Positions 52,237-60,701 are shown, numbered from the stretch's first letter. The stretch is DNA of 64,000 nt from Nostoc sp. FACHB-110 (GCF_014697425.1 NZ_JACJRU010000017.1:1-64000), one strand, 5' to 3'. Program-made: numbers and translations. Notes: generated by a model not told the origin, from the sequence alone.

Positions 52237-52397
52237 TAATACCAATTCTCTAAAATGAGGCAACAGATGGAAATCAGGAAAGTCTGACTGGAGCTAGATT
52301 TCTTAATTGCGTTAGCGCAGCGTTAGCGACGTTCGCGTAGCGTCTCCCTTTGGGAGAAGGAGCGTCATTGCGAATTGCGAATTGCGAATTGGTATTA
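52237..52397. repeat. Short interspersed element with TAATACCAATT/AATTGGTATTA ends (copy 2)
   Basis: Perfect 11-bp terminal inverted repeats bound 161 bp. The first half matches the element at 40952-41035. The second half carries an extra palindromic block (GCGTTAGCGCAGCGTTAGCG, then CGTCTCCCTTTGGGAGAAGG) and three tandem GCGAATT units. Its right end abuts the second copy of the 223-bp repeat. Confidence 0.8.
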
Positions 52398-52617
52398 GCG
52401 ATCGCACCCAAGCTGTAATTGTTGCCGTTAAACGTGGCATTGTTAATTTATGAGGCGTACTTTCGATAGAATTGGGATTCTAACTTGAGTTATAACTAGC
52501 CTTCTACTCCACGATGGCATGGTTGCTCTATCAATTTATACTGTAAAAATTTTAACTCGCTATAGAAGACAGCTTGAAGGCAATTTCCTATATTGAATGT
52601 ATGCAAATAGAGATGCA
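52395..52617 (+). repeat. 223-bp direct repeat, copy 2
   Basis: A near-identical copy of 50347-50569, including the last 18 codons of the response regulator gene, now out of context. Its left boundary coincides with the end of the interspersed element at 52237-52397. Confidence 0.9.
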
Positions 52618-52674
52618 GTCAATGGATTGAGCAAGTCAATTGCAAAGTTCTATACTTGCTGCAAACATAAAAAA

Positions 52675-53232
52675 ATGAATGACGATCGCCGCTACAGTTC
52701 CTTACTTGTACCCCCTTCAACTCAAGATTGGATGCAAGGTGGGCTGAGTGCCAAGGTCGTGCTGGTGATGTATGGAGACTATCAATGCTCTAGAAGTGCG
52801 GACGTTTACAGGATAATTCAAAGAATCAAACAAGAGCTGATTGCTTCTTTTGGAGAAGATTATTTATGCTTTATCTTCCGTCATTTTCCGCAAACACAGA
52901 TTCATCCTCATGCTCAACGAGCCGCCGAAGTCGCTGAAGCCGCCGCTGCCCAAGGACAGTTTTGGTCAATGCACGATACTTTATTTGTTTATCAACAGAA
53001 GTTAGAGAACGGTTATCTTGTAGAGTACGCCAATGATTTGGGGCTTGATATTCCTCAGTTTCTCAAAGACTTATCTAAACAAGTATATGTTGATCGCATC
53101 CACGAAGATATCGAAAGTGGAATACACAGTGGAGTAACAACTGCCCCAGTCCTATTTATCAATACCATTCGCTATACCGCACGCTGGAGAATGACAGAGT
53201 TGATGACAGCCATTGTTGCAGCAAGTCACTAA
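52675..53232 (+). CDS. DsbA-family thioredoxin-fold protein with a single active-site cysteine
   Basis: A 185-aa protein from ATG 52675. The thioredoxin-like start VVLVMYGDYQCSRSADVYRI near residue 30 replaces the usual CPYC with CSRS, leaving one cysteine. A helical insert with FRHFPQTQIHPHAQRAAEVA near 68 and GVTTAPVLFINTIRYTARW near 152 (cis-proline TAP) are typical DsbA/thioredoxin_4 features. No signal peptide is visible, so it is probably cytoplasmic. The loss of the resolving cysteine makes classical oxidase activity unlikely; a glutathione-linked or reductase role is possible. Confidence 0.8.
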   Translation: MNDDRRYSSLLVPPSTQDWMQGGLSAKVVLVMYGDYQCSRSADVYRIIQRIKQELIASFGEDYLCFIFRHFPQTQIHPHAQRAAEVAEAAAAQGQFWSMHDTLFVYQQKLENGYLVEYANDLGLDIPQFLKDLSKQVYVDRIHEDIESGIHSGVTTAPVLFINTIRYTARWRMTELMTAIVAASH

Positions 53233-53307
53233 GCTCTATTTATATCTGACTTGTTTGTGAGTGCTAGTCGGCGATCGCGCATTTGATCGCTAGTTTTTGC
53301 CTGTTTT

Positions 53308-53355
53308 GTTGAATTTAAACGCCTCACTGGAATGACCGCAAAACAGGTTTGCTAA
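53308..53355 (+). pseudogene. Short C-terminal remnant of a second AraC-type regulator
   Basis: Sixteen codons, VEFKRLTGMTAKQVC and a stop, matching the last residues of AraC-family proteins (compare KRITRMTPKQVR at 51358-51391). It lies just upstream of the CPBP protease gene, as the other remnant lies upstream of the NTF2-like gene. Confidence 0.6.
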
Positions 53356-53396
53356 CTTCCAAGTACTACATATATATACGAGTAAAGGAGACAAAG

Positions 53397-54371
53397 ATGA
53401 AGATTAAAGCAATCAAAAGACATCAGGGAATCGGATCAGAAGTGAAAGACGCGACTTACGTCGAGGCTGCTGGGTGGGGTAAGTATCGGTGGTGGCGGTA
53501 TGTTCTGGGGCTGATAATCATCCTCTTTGCCTGGATGGTCGTTGCCAACTTCGCTAGTGCGCTCGTCGCGCTTGCGCTCGGCGGCAAAGAGGGTGTCGCG
53601 GCTTTCGGTCGGCTGGATTATGCCGCATTCGGTCGGGTAGGGGGCTTTGTCGTGAGCATGGCGGGTTTTCCGGTGTTCCTCGTAGGAATTTTCATCGCCG
53701 TCACCCTCATCCACCAACGTCATCCCCGAACGCTCATCACGGCGCGGGAAAAGATCAGTTGGCGGCGCGTCGGTCACGGCTTTGTAGCTGGGTTTGTGCC
53801 GTGGGTGCTGCTAGCTGGACTAGGGCAGTACTTCCTCTACCCCGATAGCTTCTCCTTCAACTCCGACCTCAAGACGTTCGCGCTCTTCGTGCCGATCGCG
53901 CTGGTCATGACTGCGATCCAGACGACCACTGAGGAGCTTTTCTTTCGCGGGTACATCGTGCAGGGCGCAAGCCTGATCTGGTCAAATCGGGTGTTTTTGT
54001 CGATCGTGTCGGCTGTGATCTTCACGCTGCCGCACGCTACTAACCCAGAGTCACAGGAGGGCGGCTGGATCGGGATGTTCCTCGGACTCTTCGTCGGCAC
54101 GGGTTTGCTGTATGCGATCGTTTCACTGATCGATGGCACGACCGAGCTTGCGATCGGCGCACACTTCGCCAACAACATCGCGTACTTTCTCTTGTTCAAT
54201 TGGTCTGGAAGTTTCTTCACTACGCCAGCCCTGTTCAGCATCAGTGAGTACCATGCAAGATTCTACGACATCACCTCTCTCGTGCTGATTCCCATTTTCC
54301 TGGTGATTGTTTTCCGGATGTTCAAACGTGACGAGGCATCCGAACCCCTTTCCCAAAGCCATCGGAAGTAG
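53397..54371 (+). CDS. CPBP family intramembrane metalloprotease
   Basis: A 324-aa polytopic membrane protein from ATG 53397, preceded by AAAGGAG. The CPBP (Abi) motifs are TTEELFFRGYI near residue 180 (EExxxR), FTLPHATNP near 217, and AIGAHFANNIAYF near 260 with H and N ligands. Such proteases may act in bacteriocin immunity or signalling. Base composition is visibly GC-richer than neighbours (many GCG, CTC, GTC codons), suggesting acquisition from another lineage. Confidence 0.88.
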   Translation: MKIKAIKRHQGIGSEVKDATYVEAAGWGKYRWWRYVLGLIIILFAWMVVANFASALVALALGGKEGVAAFGRLDYAAFGRVGGFVVSMAGFPVFLVGIFIAVTLIHQRHPRTLITAREKISWRRVGHGFVAGFVPWVLLAGLGQYFLYPDSFSFNSDLKTFALFVPIALVMTAIQTTTEELFFRGYIVQGASLIWSNRVFLSIVSAVIFTLPHATNPESQEGGWIGMFLGLFVGTGLLYAIVSLIDGTTELAIGAHFANNIAYFLLFNWSGSFFTTPALFSISEYHARFYDITSLVLIPIFLVIVFRMFKRDEASEPLSQSHRK

Positions 54372-54684
54372 CTGCTGGCATAGGTTGATAGGAAGGATCA
54401 TCTGGAGGTTAAAGCAATGGCAATTTTGAGCGTTTGGCTGGCTCTTTTGGCAATCTTCGCACTAATGCTGCAATGTTAGCCCATATCAGCTTTCATGCTT
54501 TTGCCTCTGTTCTTAGCGGTTTACTGGCAAGGTTGGCTTAAGTTTTGGAATATATCTCGTAGGGCTAGCACTGCCCACAAAGCTTTACCGTGAAAGGTTT
54601 TAAAAAGAAAGGTTTTAAAAATGGTGGGCGATGCCCACTACTTGAATTGATGCTCAACTCTACAGTTTTAAGGTGGTAAATCAA
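54372..54684. other. Intergenic region, no supported gene
   Basis: About 313 bp. A 20-codon frame at 54418-54480 (AILSVWLALLAIFALMLQC) is hydrophobic and follows a GGAGG at 54405-54409, so a tiny membrane peptide is possible but weak. A TTTTAAAAAGAAAGG near-repeat lies at 54597-54627. Confidence 0.35.
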
Positions 54685-54972
54685 ATGATTCAGTGCAAAG
54701 ATTTTGCGCCTCGGATTACTGAACGGGGACTCTTCGGCGGTGCTTCCGATTATGAATCCTTCTTTGAGGTTGTGAGTGAGGTCAATCAGTGGATTGAAAA
54801 TACAACGATACAGGTGATCAATGTTGAAACCGTTGTTTTACCAGATAGCTTGAAAAGCACAAGTGATGGTGTCTACGGCGTGACAGTCAGTAATGGGGTC
54901 TACCCAGTGATGATCAGCCAGGGCGTTACAGTCAATTGCTTTCAATGTGTGCGTGTGTGGTACAGAGAATAA
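54685..54972 (+). CDS. Hypothetical small protein
   Basis: A 95-aa protein from ATG 54685, chosen because TAAGGTGG lies just before it; an upstream GTG at 54673 is possible. It contains FGGASDYESFFEVVSEVNQW then ENTTIQVINVETVVLP and a GVYGVTVSNGVYPVMISQGV segment, and ends WYRE. It resembles small uncharacterised cyanobacterial proteins that may bind other proteins; I do not recognise a family. The end overlaps a shadow frame of the next gene. Confidence 0.6.
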   Translation: MIQCKDFAPRITERGLFGGASDYESFFEVVSEVNQWIENTTIQVINVETVVLPDSLKSTSDGVYGVTVSNGVYPVMISQGVTVNCFQCVRVWYRE

Positions 54973-54992
54973 GCTTCACCGGAGAAGAAATA

Positions 54993-55370
54993 ATGAAACG
55001 ATTTACCTTGTTTACTTTTCTGTACCTCGCGCTCGGAGTTTGCCTGAGTGCGATCGCCCTTGGATACCCAAACCTGTCTTCGGGTTCTCAAAGAAGCTTG
55101 TTCATCAGTGCAGGAATCTCCTACATTTTTTGTCTCCTCAGCACCTTCCCATTTTGGCGCGAGAGGACGATCGGCTTCTATCGCCGACGGAACTCAGCAG
55201 TAATCCTACCCTGGTTGGTGATTGGATTCAATATTGTTTGGATGATCTGGGAGGTTCAGAGTCAGAACTGGACGATGGAAGCCATTTTAGGAGCGTTTTT
55301 GCGGCTAATAGTTGTCTTACCGTTTGTAGAACTCATTGTGATTACATGGCAAGTGAATTCTGAACATTAG
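54993..55370 (+). CDS. Small membrane protein of unknown function
   Basis: A 125-aa protein from ATG 54993 with about four hydrophobic segments: FTFLYLALGVCLSAIALGY, SLFISAGISYIFCLLSTFPF, AVILPWLVIGFNIVWMIW and LGAFLRLIVVLPFVELIVIT. No motif is recognised. It lies 20 bp after the preceding gene and could be co-transcribed. Confidence 0.6.
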   Translation: MKRFTLFTFLYLALGVCLSAIALGYPNLSSGSQRSLFISAGISYIFCLLSTFPFWRERTIGFYRRRNSAVILPWLVIGFNIVWMIWEVQSQNWTMEAILGAFLRLIVVLPFVELIVITWQVNSEH

Positions 55371-55528
55371 GGTCTAAATCGGATGATGCCGAAAAAAACT
55401 CGTTTCAGCAATGCGAGATAGAGTCAAACGTACTACACAAGGAACACCATGAATCAGCCCCAGTTTTTTGTCAATAACTCCGACACAAAATTGATGCTAA
55501 CTAGAACTGATCTATCAGGAGGACAATC

Positions 55529-55966
55529 ATGAAACTTCAAACCATTTTCAGATTCATAACGATAGCGACAGGATTGCTCGGAGGTTCACTCACTCATCTT
55601 GCGATCGCACACAGCATTCCTCCACAGCAAACATCACCCGTTCTGATCGCAACTGCCTACACTGATTTAACCTTACCCACCTTGCGCCAAGGAGATCGCG
55701 GCAGAAATGTGCAATTGTTACAGCGCATTCTTCAAGACAATGGCTTTTTAGGAGCCGCAGGCGTGAGATTAGGCAATCCAAATGGTGCGATCGTCGATGG
55801 CACTTTTGGTGCGGTCACAGAGTCTGCGGTACGCGATCTCCAGAGACGATACAAAATCCCAGTTACAGGGCGAGTCAATCCAACAACCTGGGAAGTCCTG
55901 GATATGCACGAAAACCCCTATCGATCCCCGCTTCCCTGGAAACAACACAACATTACACAACCATAA
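55529..55966 (+). CDS. Exported peptidoglycan-binding domain protein
   Basis: A 145-aa protein preceded by a strong AGGAGG site. A signal peptide covers about residues 1-28 (ITIATGLLGGSLTHLAIAHS). The PG_binding_1 domain spans about 48-125: LRQGDRGRNVQLLQRILQDN near 52, then GIVDGTFG-like VDGTFGAVTESAVRDLQRRY near 87, VTGRVNPTTW near 113. It is expected to sit in the periplasm and bind peptidoglycan; no catalytic domain is attached. Confidence 0.88.
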   Translation: MKLQTIFRFITIATGLLGGSLTHLAIAHSIPPQQTSPVLIATAYTDLTLPTLRQGDRGRNVQLLQRILQDNGFLGAAGVRLGNPNGAIVDGTFGAVTESAVRDLQRRYKIPVTGRVNPTTWEVLDMHENPYRSPLPWKQHNITQP

Positions 55967-55983
55967 GCCACAGAAGATTTCTC

Positions 55984-56271
55984 ATGAACCGAAAGATTCT
56001 TTCAACCAAAATCACAACTACAACCGCAATCACAATTGTGTTCGGCGTACTCCTACTGTTCAATTTTCCATCCCTGGCTCAAGTTAGTTCACAAGTGATT
56101 CCCAGAATCGAAGTGATCGAAGGTTCTGAAGGGATTCCACCCAGCTACCGTTTAGTCATTAGCCGATCGCAGGACAATGTTTATGTCTTCTGTCCGACTG
56201 ACTTCGAGCCACAGTTGGACTATCTGCGAAATGTGAAGGCGATTCAATGTAAGCCGTTTACCAGTCCCTAG
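55984..56271 (+). CDS. Small exported protein of unknown function
   Basis: A 95-aa protein. Residues 1-33 form a signal peptide (TTTTAITIVFGVLLLFNFPS, cleavage after LAQ). The mature part has SYRLVISRSQDNVYVFCPTD and two cysteines (in FCPTD and IQCKPF) that may form a disulfide. It follows the peptidoglycan-binding gene by 17 bp, so both may be transcribed together. Confidence 0.6.
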   Translation: MNRKILSTKITTTTAITIVFGVLLLFNFPSLAQVSSQVIPRIEVIEGSEGIPPSYRLVISRSQDNVYVFCPTDFEPQLDYLRNVKAIQCKPFTSP

Positions 56272-56349
56272 AAGTAAAGCAGTGAGGGGCAACAGCATAA
56301 CAACTCACACCACTTTGTTGCTTTGAACAGAGGAAAGATTCGGATTTCA

Positions 56350-56520
56350 GAGAACAATAAAGCAATTTTAGAAGCGGCAAACGCAGCGATCTCTTAAGGC
56401 AACTATGAAGGATTCTTGTCGTTCTGCGCCGACGACATGGAATGGACATTTGTCGGCGACAAGACCTGAACGGAAAAGAAGTCGTTCGTCAATGGATGGT
56501 AACAGAGTATTCGGTTGCGG
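56350..56520 (+). pseudogene. NTF2-like (SnoaL) family pseudogene
   Basis: Reads ENNKAILEAANAAIS, stop, GNYEGFLSFCADDMEWTFVG then DKT, stop; with a frame change, LNGKEVVRQWM follows. This is the standard start of a family of about 130-aa NTF2-like proteins, interrupted by at least two stops and a frameshift. No functional product is expected. Confidence 0.75.
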
Positions 56521-56650
56521 AGCGAAGCGATCGCGTCAAACAAATCAACATATATACATCGAACTAATCGAGGAAGCGTAACGCCTCACACCACTCTATT
56601 TCCGCCAATGCGTAAGTCCTAACAAACTAATTTACAGTCCGCGTTTTGGT

Positions 56651-56668
56651 GGGGTCATCGATGACCCC
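56651..56668 (+). terminator. Palindrome GGGGTCATCGATGACCCC upstream of the hydrolase gene
   Basis: A perfect 18-bp palindrome followed by GTTGATACC, with no T-run. It could be a hairpin at the end of the preceding unit or an operator for the hydrolase gene 48 bp downstream. Confidence 0.4.
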
Positions 56669-56715
56669 GTTGATACCTGAACCCATCAATAACTAGCTCG
56701 AAGGAGTTTATCCCT

Positions 56716-58461
56716 ATGTTCCACATTTTCTCTAACCACAAGCAAGATCGTGACCTACCCACGCACGCCTTAGAGCCAACGGTTTCCGCTAAGAGGAGAA
56801 CCATGCTTGCTCACAAGAAGCCCCACGTCCGAAACTCGCTAATGATTGGGGCGGTGATACTGGTTCTTAGTGCCTGCGGCCAGCCCGCATTCGGATACCC
56901 GTCAGAGCCTGGAGGAACGATCCCTGCAAAGCTGAAACGCTTCTACGACCAGAAGCTGACCTTCGGCTCGTGCGAGGGCTACGCAACCACGGATGCCGAC
57001 GCTAAAAACTTCGCCAACGATACCTTCAAATGCGCTCGGCTTGAGGTGCCACTCGATTACCAGAACCCCGGCGGGCGAACCGCGCAGATTGCACTGCTGC
57101 GCGTACCGGCGAAGGGCAAGCCGAGCAAACGAATCGGCTCCCTGCTGCTCAACCCAGGCGGCCCCGGCTTCCCTGGGATGAGTTACGCGGTCATGGTGGC
57201 AAAGGACTTGGCCGACAGTCCAATCGCCAAGCAGTTTGACCTGATCGGATTCGACCCACGCGGGGTTGCGGCCTCGACACCAGCCCTAGACTGCTTCACC
57301 GATGCCGAACGAGAGGCCGACAAGTTGGTTAACTCGATCAACTCTGGAGGCAAGGACTACACCGACCACGAGACCCGTCAATTGTACCAAAAATGCGCCG
57401 AGCGTTCCGGGGGTGAGGAGGTGCTGGCTCACGTCGGCACGCGCGATGTTGCCCGCGACATGGACGTACTCCGCGCGGTGCTCGGCGATGACAAGCTCTC
57501 CTTTTTCGGTGCCAGCTACGGTACCCGGCTCGGCGCGATTTACGCTGAAACCTTTCCACAGAACGTGCGGGCTATGGTGCTCGATGCCGCGATCGACCCC
57601 ACCACCGGCACCACCGAGCGTCGCCTCGTCCAGTTCGCCGGTTTCCAGCGTGCCTTCAACAACATGGCGGCCTTCTGCGCTAAAACCCCAACTTGTCCGC
57701 TCGGCACCGATCCCAAGCAAGCTAGCGCCGCCTTCCAGGAGATCGTGCGGCCACTGATTGATCAACCGATTATCACCGCAGACGGACGCAAGGTCACTTA
57801 CACCGCCGTAATTGACGGCGTGACCAGTGGGCTTTACGGCGAGACGCTCTGGCCTGCGGCGATCCAAGCCATCACCGAACTCAAGGCCGGAAGCGGTAAA
57901 ACCCTGCTGTTCTTGCGCGACATCCTCAGCCAGCGCAATGCCGACGGTAGCTACGGCAATGGCAACGAGTCCCTGGTGGCCATTAACTGCCTCGACGAGG
58001 AACGCCACACGCCCGAGCAGGAGAGCGCGATGACGCGTGACATTTTCAAGGTTGCGCCCTTTCTAGACACCGGACGGCCCGTCAACGCCCGTGACCTCTG
58101 TGAGCATTGGCGCGTGAAACCCACCCTCGGCTACCCCTACGCCCAGAACATCAAAGGACTCCCTAAAACCTTGGTCGTATCGGTCACTCGCGATCCGGCC
58201 ACCCCGCACGAGGGCGGCATCAGCCTCGCCAAGACGCTCAACGCGAGCCTGCTGACCGTCGAGGGCGAACAGCACGGTGTAGCCCTCACCGCCGGCAATG
58301 CGTGTGTCAACAACATTGTCACCGACTACCTCATCAGTCTCAAAATCCCCGCAGACGGCGCTCGCTGCGTCTTTTTTCTGGGAGATTCAGGGCGTGTAGA
58401 AGTTCTCCAACGGCGGATAGAAAGGCTCACTCAGAGGCAGAGTAGACTCCAGTCTAATTAA
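56716..58461 (+). CDS. Alpha/beta hydrolase with TAP-like C-terminal domain (exported peptidase type)
   Basis: Up to 581 aa. Two starts are possible: ATG 56716 after AAGGAG, or ATG 56803 after AGAGGAG, which gives a compact lipoprotein-type signal (IGAVILVLSAC). The hydrolase core has LLLNPGGPGFPGMSYA near residue 143 (oxyanion hole), GFDPRGVAAS near 178, the nucleophile in FFGASYGTRLGAIYAETF near 263 (GxSxG), and the acid and histidine in RDPATPHEGG and GEQHGVAL near 495 and 515. It matches the tripeptidyl-aminopeptidase-like family typical of actinobacteria. The DNA is markedly GC-rich compared with neighbours, which suggests horizontal transfer. Confidence 0.88.
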   Translation: MFHIFSNHKQDRDLPTHALEPTVSAKRRTMLAHKKPHVRNSLMIGAVILVLSACGQPAFGYPSEPGGTIPAKLKRFYDQKLTFGSCEGYATTDADAKNFANDTFKCARLEVPLDYQNPGGRTAQIALLRVPAKGKPSKRIGSLLLNPGGPGFPGMSYAVMVAKDLADSPIAKQFDLIGFDPRGVAASTPALDCFTDAEREADKLVNSINSGGKDYTDHETRQLYQKCAERSGGEEVLAHVGTRDVARDMDVLRAVLGDDKLSFFGASYGTRLGAIYAETFPQNVRAMVLDAAIDPTTGTTERRLVQFAGFQRAFNNMAAFCAKTPTCPLGTDPKQASAAFQEIVRPLIDQPIITADGRKVTYTAVIDGVTSGLYGETLWPAAIQAITELKAGSGKTLLFLRDILSQRNADGSYGNGNESLVAINCLDEERHTPEQESAMTRDIFKVAPFLDTGRPVNARDLCEHWRVKPTLGYPYAQNIKGLPKTLVVSVTRDPATPHEGGISLAKTLNASLLTVEGEQHGVALTAGNACVNNIVTDYLISLKIPADGARCVFFLGDSGRVEVLQRRIERLTQRQSRLQSN

Positions 58462-58679
58462 CTATTTTTGAGCTATGTAAAAATAGCAACGAAGAACTAA
58501 GCATCCTACCCCTTCGCAGTTTAGTTAATTATTCTCCTTCTACAGCTGGATGTCAGTGCAAATAAACTAATCAACCAGAGAGTTGAAATACTGTCAGCAT
58601 TTATGCTTAAAATTGCTGAATAGGTTAATTGGCGATTGAAAAAAGGCCAAGATGACCATTTGCAGGACGCAATCAAGCT

Positions 58680-59066
58680 ATGCTGACTGATATATTGCCT
58701 TTCCGTTTTGAGTTAAATACCGTTGCGATCGCTGGCGCTAGTCTGTGGTCTTTAGCATTGTACTTAGGTTTTTTTCCTGTCAGTGAATGGGTGATTGAAC
58801 AGTTAAACCGTTGGTTCAACTTCGCCGAGCGATCGCTTTATACTAGTCAGACAGAATTTGAAAAAACTCGCAAAGCCAGAGAATCTCAAAACGCTTTTTA
58901 TGCCTCATTATTTAGCATTGTCCCGTTTTTGGGTATCGGTACTCTCTGTAACTGGGGCATAGAAATCAGTTTAGGTCGTAGTTGGGCTATCAGTATGGGA
59001 ATACTCGCCTGTATTGGTTCGGGAATTTATGAACTAGGTCGGCGCGATGGTCAATCTTCTGACTAA
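58680..59066 (+). CDS. Conserved cyanobacterial membrane protein of unknown function
   Basis: A 128-aa protein with three hydrophobic segments: VAIAGASLWSLALYLGFFPV near residue 15, LFSIVPFLGIGTLCNWGIEI near 76, and AISMGILACIGSGIYELG near 103. The loop WVIEQLNRWFNFAERSLYTS then EFEKTRKARESQNA is charged. I recall similar short proteins in other filamentous cyanobacteria but know no function. Confidence 0.6.
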   Translation: MLTDILPFRFELNTVAIAGASLWSLALYLGFFPVSEWVIEQLNRWFNFAERSLYTSQTEFEKTRKARESQNAFYASLFSIVPFLGIGTLCNWGIEISLGRSWAISMGILACIGSGIYELGRRDGQSSD

Positions 59067-59750
59067 GCGTCAAATCAACACCCTAGGTGTGGAGCCGTGT
59101 TGAACGGCTTCATACTATGCTGATCGGCAAATCTAAGGCTTGTTATTATATCAGATTATTTAAAATTATTTTTTATTATTTTTGAGAAATATATTTCCTA
59201 CTCATAATTAATAATTTATTTATAGCCAAAAAAAACTACGTTATAGTACTTATCAGTAGAAAAGTAAGTAACCTTTTTAGAGGATGTCTGAAATTTTTGA
59301 GTAGTTATAGATCAGAATCACAAATAATTTTCCATCCCCATAAAAAATTGAGACTTTAAAGTTTTTTTGAGGGGATTAAATAAATACTTAAAACTTCCCA
59401 GACATCATCTTTTCATGATGTTTTCAAAGCCTGATAAATTATTAGCAACAAGTATTATAGCAATCCTAACTCCTCATAGATAAAGAGGAGACAGTTTGCA
59501 GTTGGCAAATAGCTGTCGTGGTCTGTCTGACCGCTCATTTTGTCATAGCAAATTGTAGCCATACCCTGCATAAATTTGCCTTACTCTACATTAAAACTGA
59601 GAGAGTAGGGTAGTGATTGGTGTGGCTATGAAGTACAGCAAATACTGATTAATAATCAACAGTAAAAACTTTGGAAACATCTTCTCAGGTTGCTTGGAAT
59701 TTTTCACATTGGCTGCAATCAAGACACTTACTTGTAGAGATAAACCCATC
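59067..59750. other. Intergenic region, no supported gene
   Basis: About 680 bp. A short hairpin AGCCGT/ACGGCT lies at about 59091-59108 just after the 58680 gene. Much of the rest is AT-rich and contains TTATTTTTTATTATTTTTGA-type runs. The last 60 bp precede the 59751 gene without a clear ribosome site. Confidence 0.4.
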
Positions 59751-60701
59751 ATGACTACACCCTTGATTAAATTAGAAGAATTGCAACAAGGTAAAGTTCT
59801 TGTTGATGAGTTGGGATTGCTAACCGAAATGCCTGATGAGATAGTTCAACTCTCTCAAAGAGTCAAACAAATCATGGGTAATTCTCAGGTCGTCCAAGGT
59901 ATGTGTGCAGGCGATTATTTATCTTTAGTATCATATTCAGCAATTTATTGGGGAATAGTTAAAACTTTTCCTCGCACTGTTATTAGAAATGTCAAAAAGT
60001 TTTTGAATCGTTTTTCTGAGCAAAATTCCAGCCGTAATTTGCTGTTAGTTTTTAACTACACAGGTAAAGAAAGAGAAAAAATTCTGGCTTCTTTACAACA
60101 TGGTATTTCGGGTATTGCGAAAGATTATGGTTTTGAAGAAGGTAGTCATTTAGATTATTGGAAAAAATTGATGACTGCTGTAGGACTGATGGTTGATTCC
60201 ACCACAGGTAAACTTTCTCCTGAAGGTGCTACACTCTTATCTCAACTTGAGCAGTCAGAGCCAATTATAGCGATGGATACTTTGATTAATAAAGAAACGG
60301 ATATGCGAAACGCCTTAATTGGGATGTTAGCTGTTGAATTTATTGCTGTAGGTATTTCAGAATGCGTGATTGATTCTCCAGAGTCTCAAATACTTTTTGC
60401 CCCCAATGGAAGAGGAATCACCAGAGAGTGGTTTGATGTTCATTATCATTCTGGCGACCACCATATATTAGAAAATAGCGAATATGATTTGACTCCAGAT
60501 TTTGACCAACTAAAATTACCCCATGATACGATTAACTACAATATGTTAAAAATGGCGCATACTGCTGATTATGAAGGTGAGTCATTGCACGATATTTTAG
60601 AAGCAAAAGTGTTATACGTAGCTGAGGCTTTTGCGGCTGCGGGTAATTACACTGGGAAATTTGACGAATCAATTAATCTGAATTTAGCACTTAAGTATTA
60701 A
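59751..60701 (+). CDS. Unrecognised 316-aa protein with a histidine/aspartate cluster
   Basis: From ATG 59751 (TTPLIKLEELQQGKVLVDEL); the open frame extends to 59694. The protein looks mainly helical. Features are an ISECVIDSPESQILFAPNGR segment near residue 205, then EWFDVHYHSGDHHILEN near 228-244 with four histidines and several acids, which could bind metal, and LEAKVLYVAEAFAAAGNYTG near the end. This would be compatible with a haem-oxygenase-like di-metal fold, but I cannot place the family. It stands alone between unrelated genes. Confidence 0.6.
   Translation: MTTPLIKLEELQQGKVLVDELGLLTEMPDEIVQLSQRVKQIMGNSQVVQGMCAGDYLSLVSYSAIYWGIVKTFPRTVIRNVKKFLNRFSEQNSSRNLLLVFNYTGKEREKILASLQHGISGIAKDYGFEEGSHLDYWKKLMTAVGLMVDSTTGKLSPEGATLLSQLEQSEPIIAMDTLINKETDMRNALIGMLAVEFIAVGISECVIDSPESQILFAPNGRGITREWFDVHYHSGDHHILENSEYDLTPDFDQLKLPHDTINYNMLKMAHTADYEGESLHDILEAKVLYVAEAFAAAGNYTGKFDESINLNLALKY

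Larger units (their letters stand above)
56272..56715. other. Intergenic region with NTF2-like pseudogene
   Basis: About 440 bp. It holds the decayed gene listed at 56350-56520, then GCGTAAGTCCTAACA at 56609-56623, which resembles one end of the MITE-like element at 30004, and a palindromic GGGGTCATCGATGACCCC at 56651-56668. Confidence 0.55.

Noticed and set aside
57286..58008. 240-codon minus-strand frame and 151-codon plus frame within the alpha/beta hydrolase
   Set aside because: Long shadow frames are expected in GC-rich coding DNA; the hydrolase frame contains all catalytic motifs.
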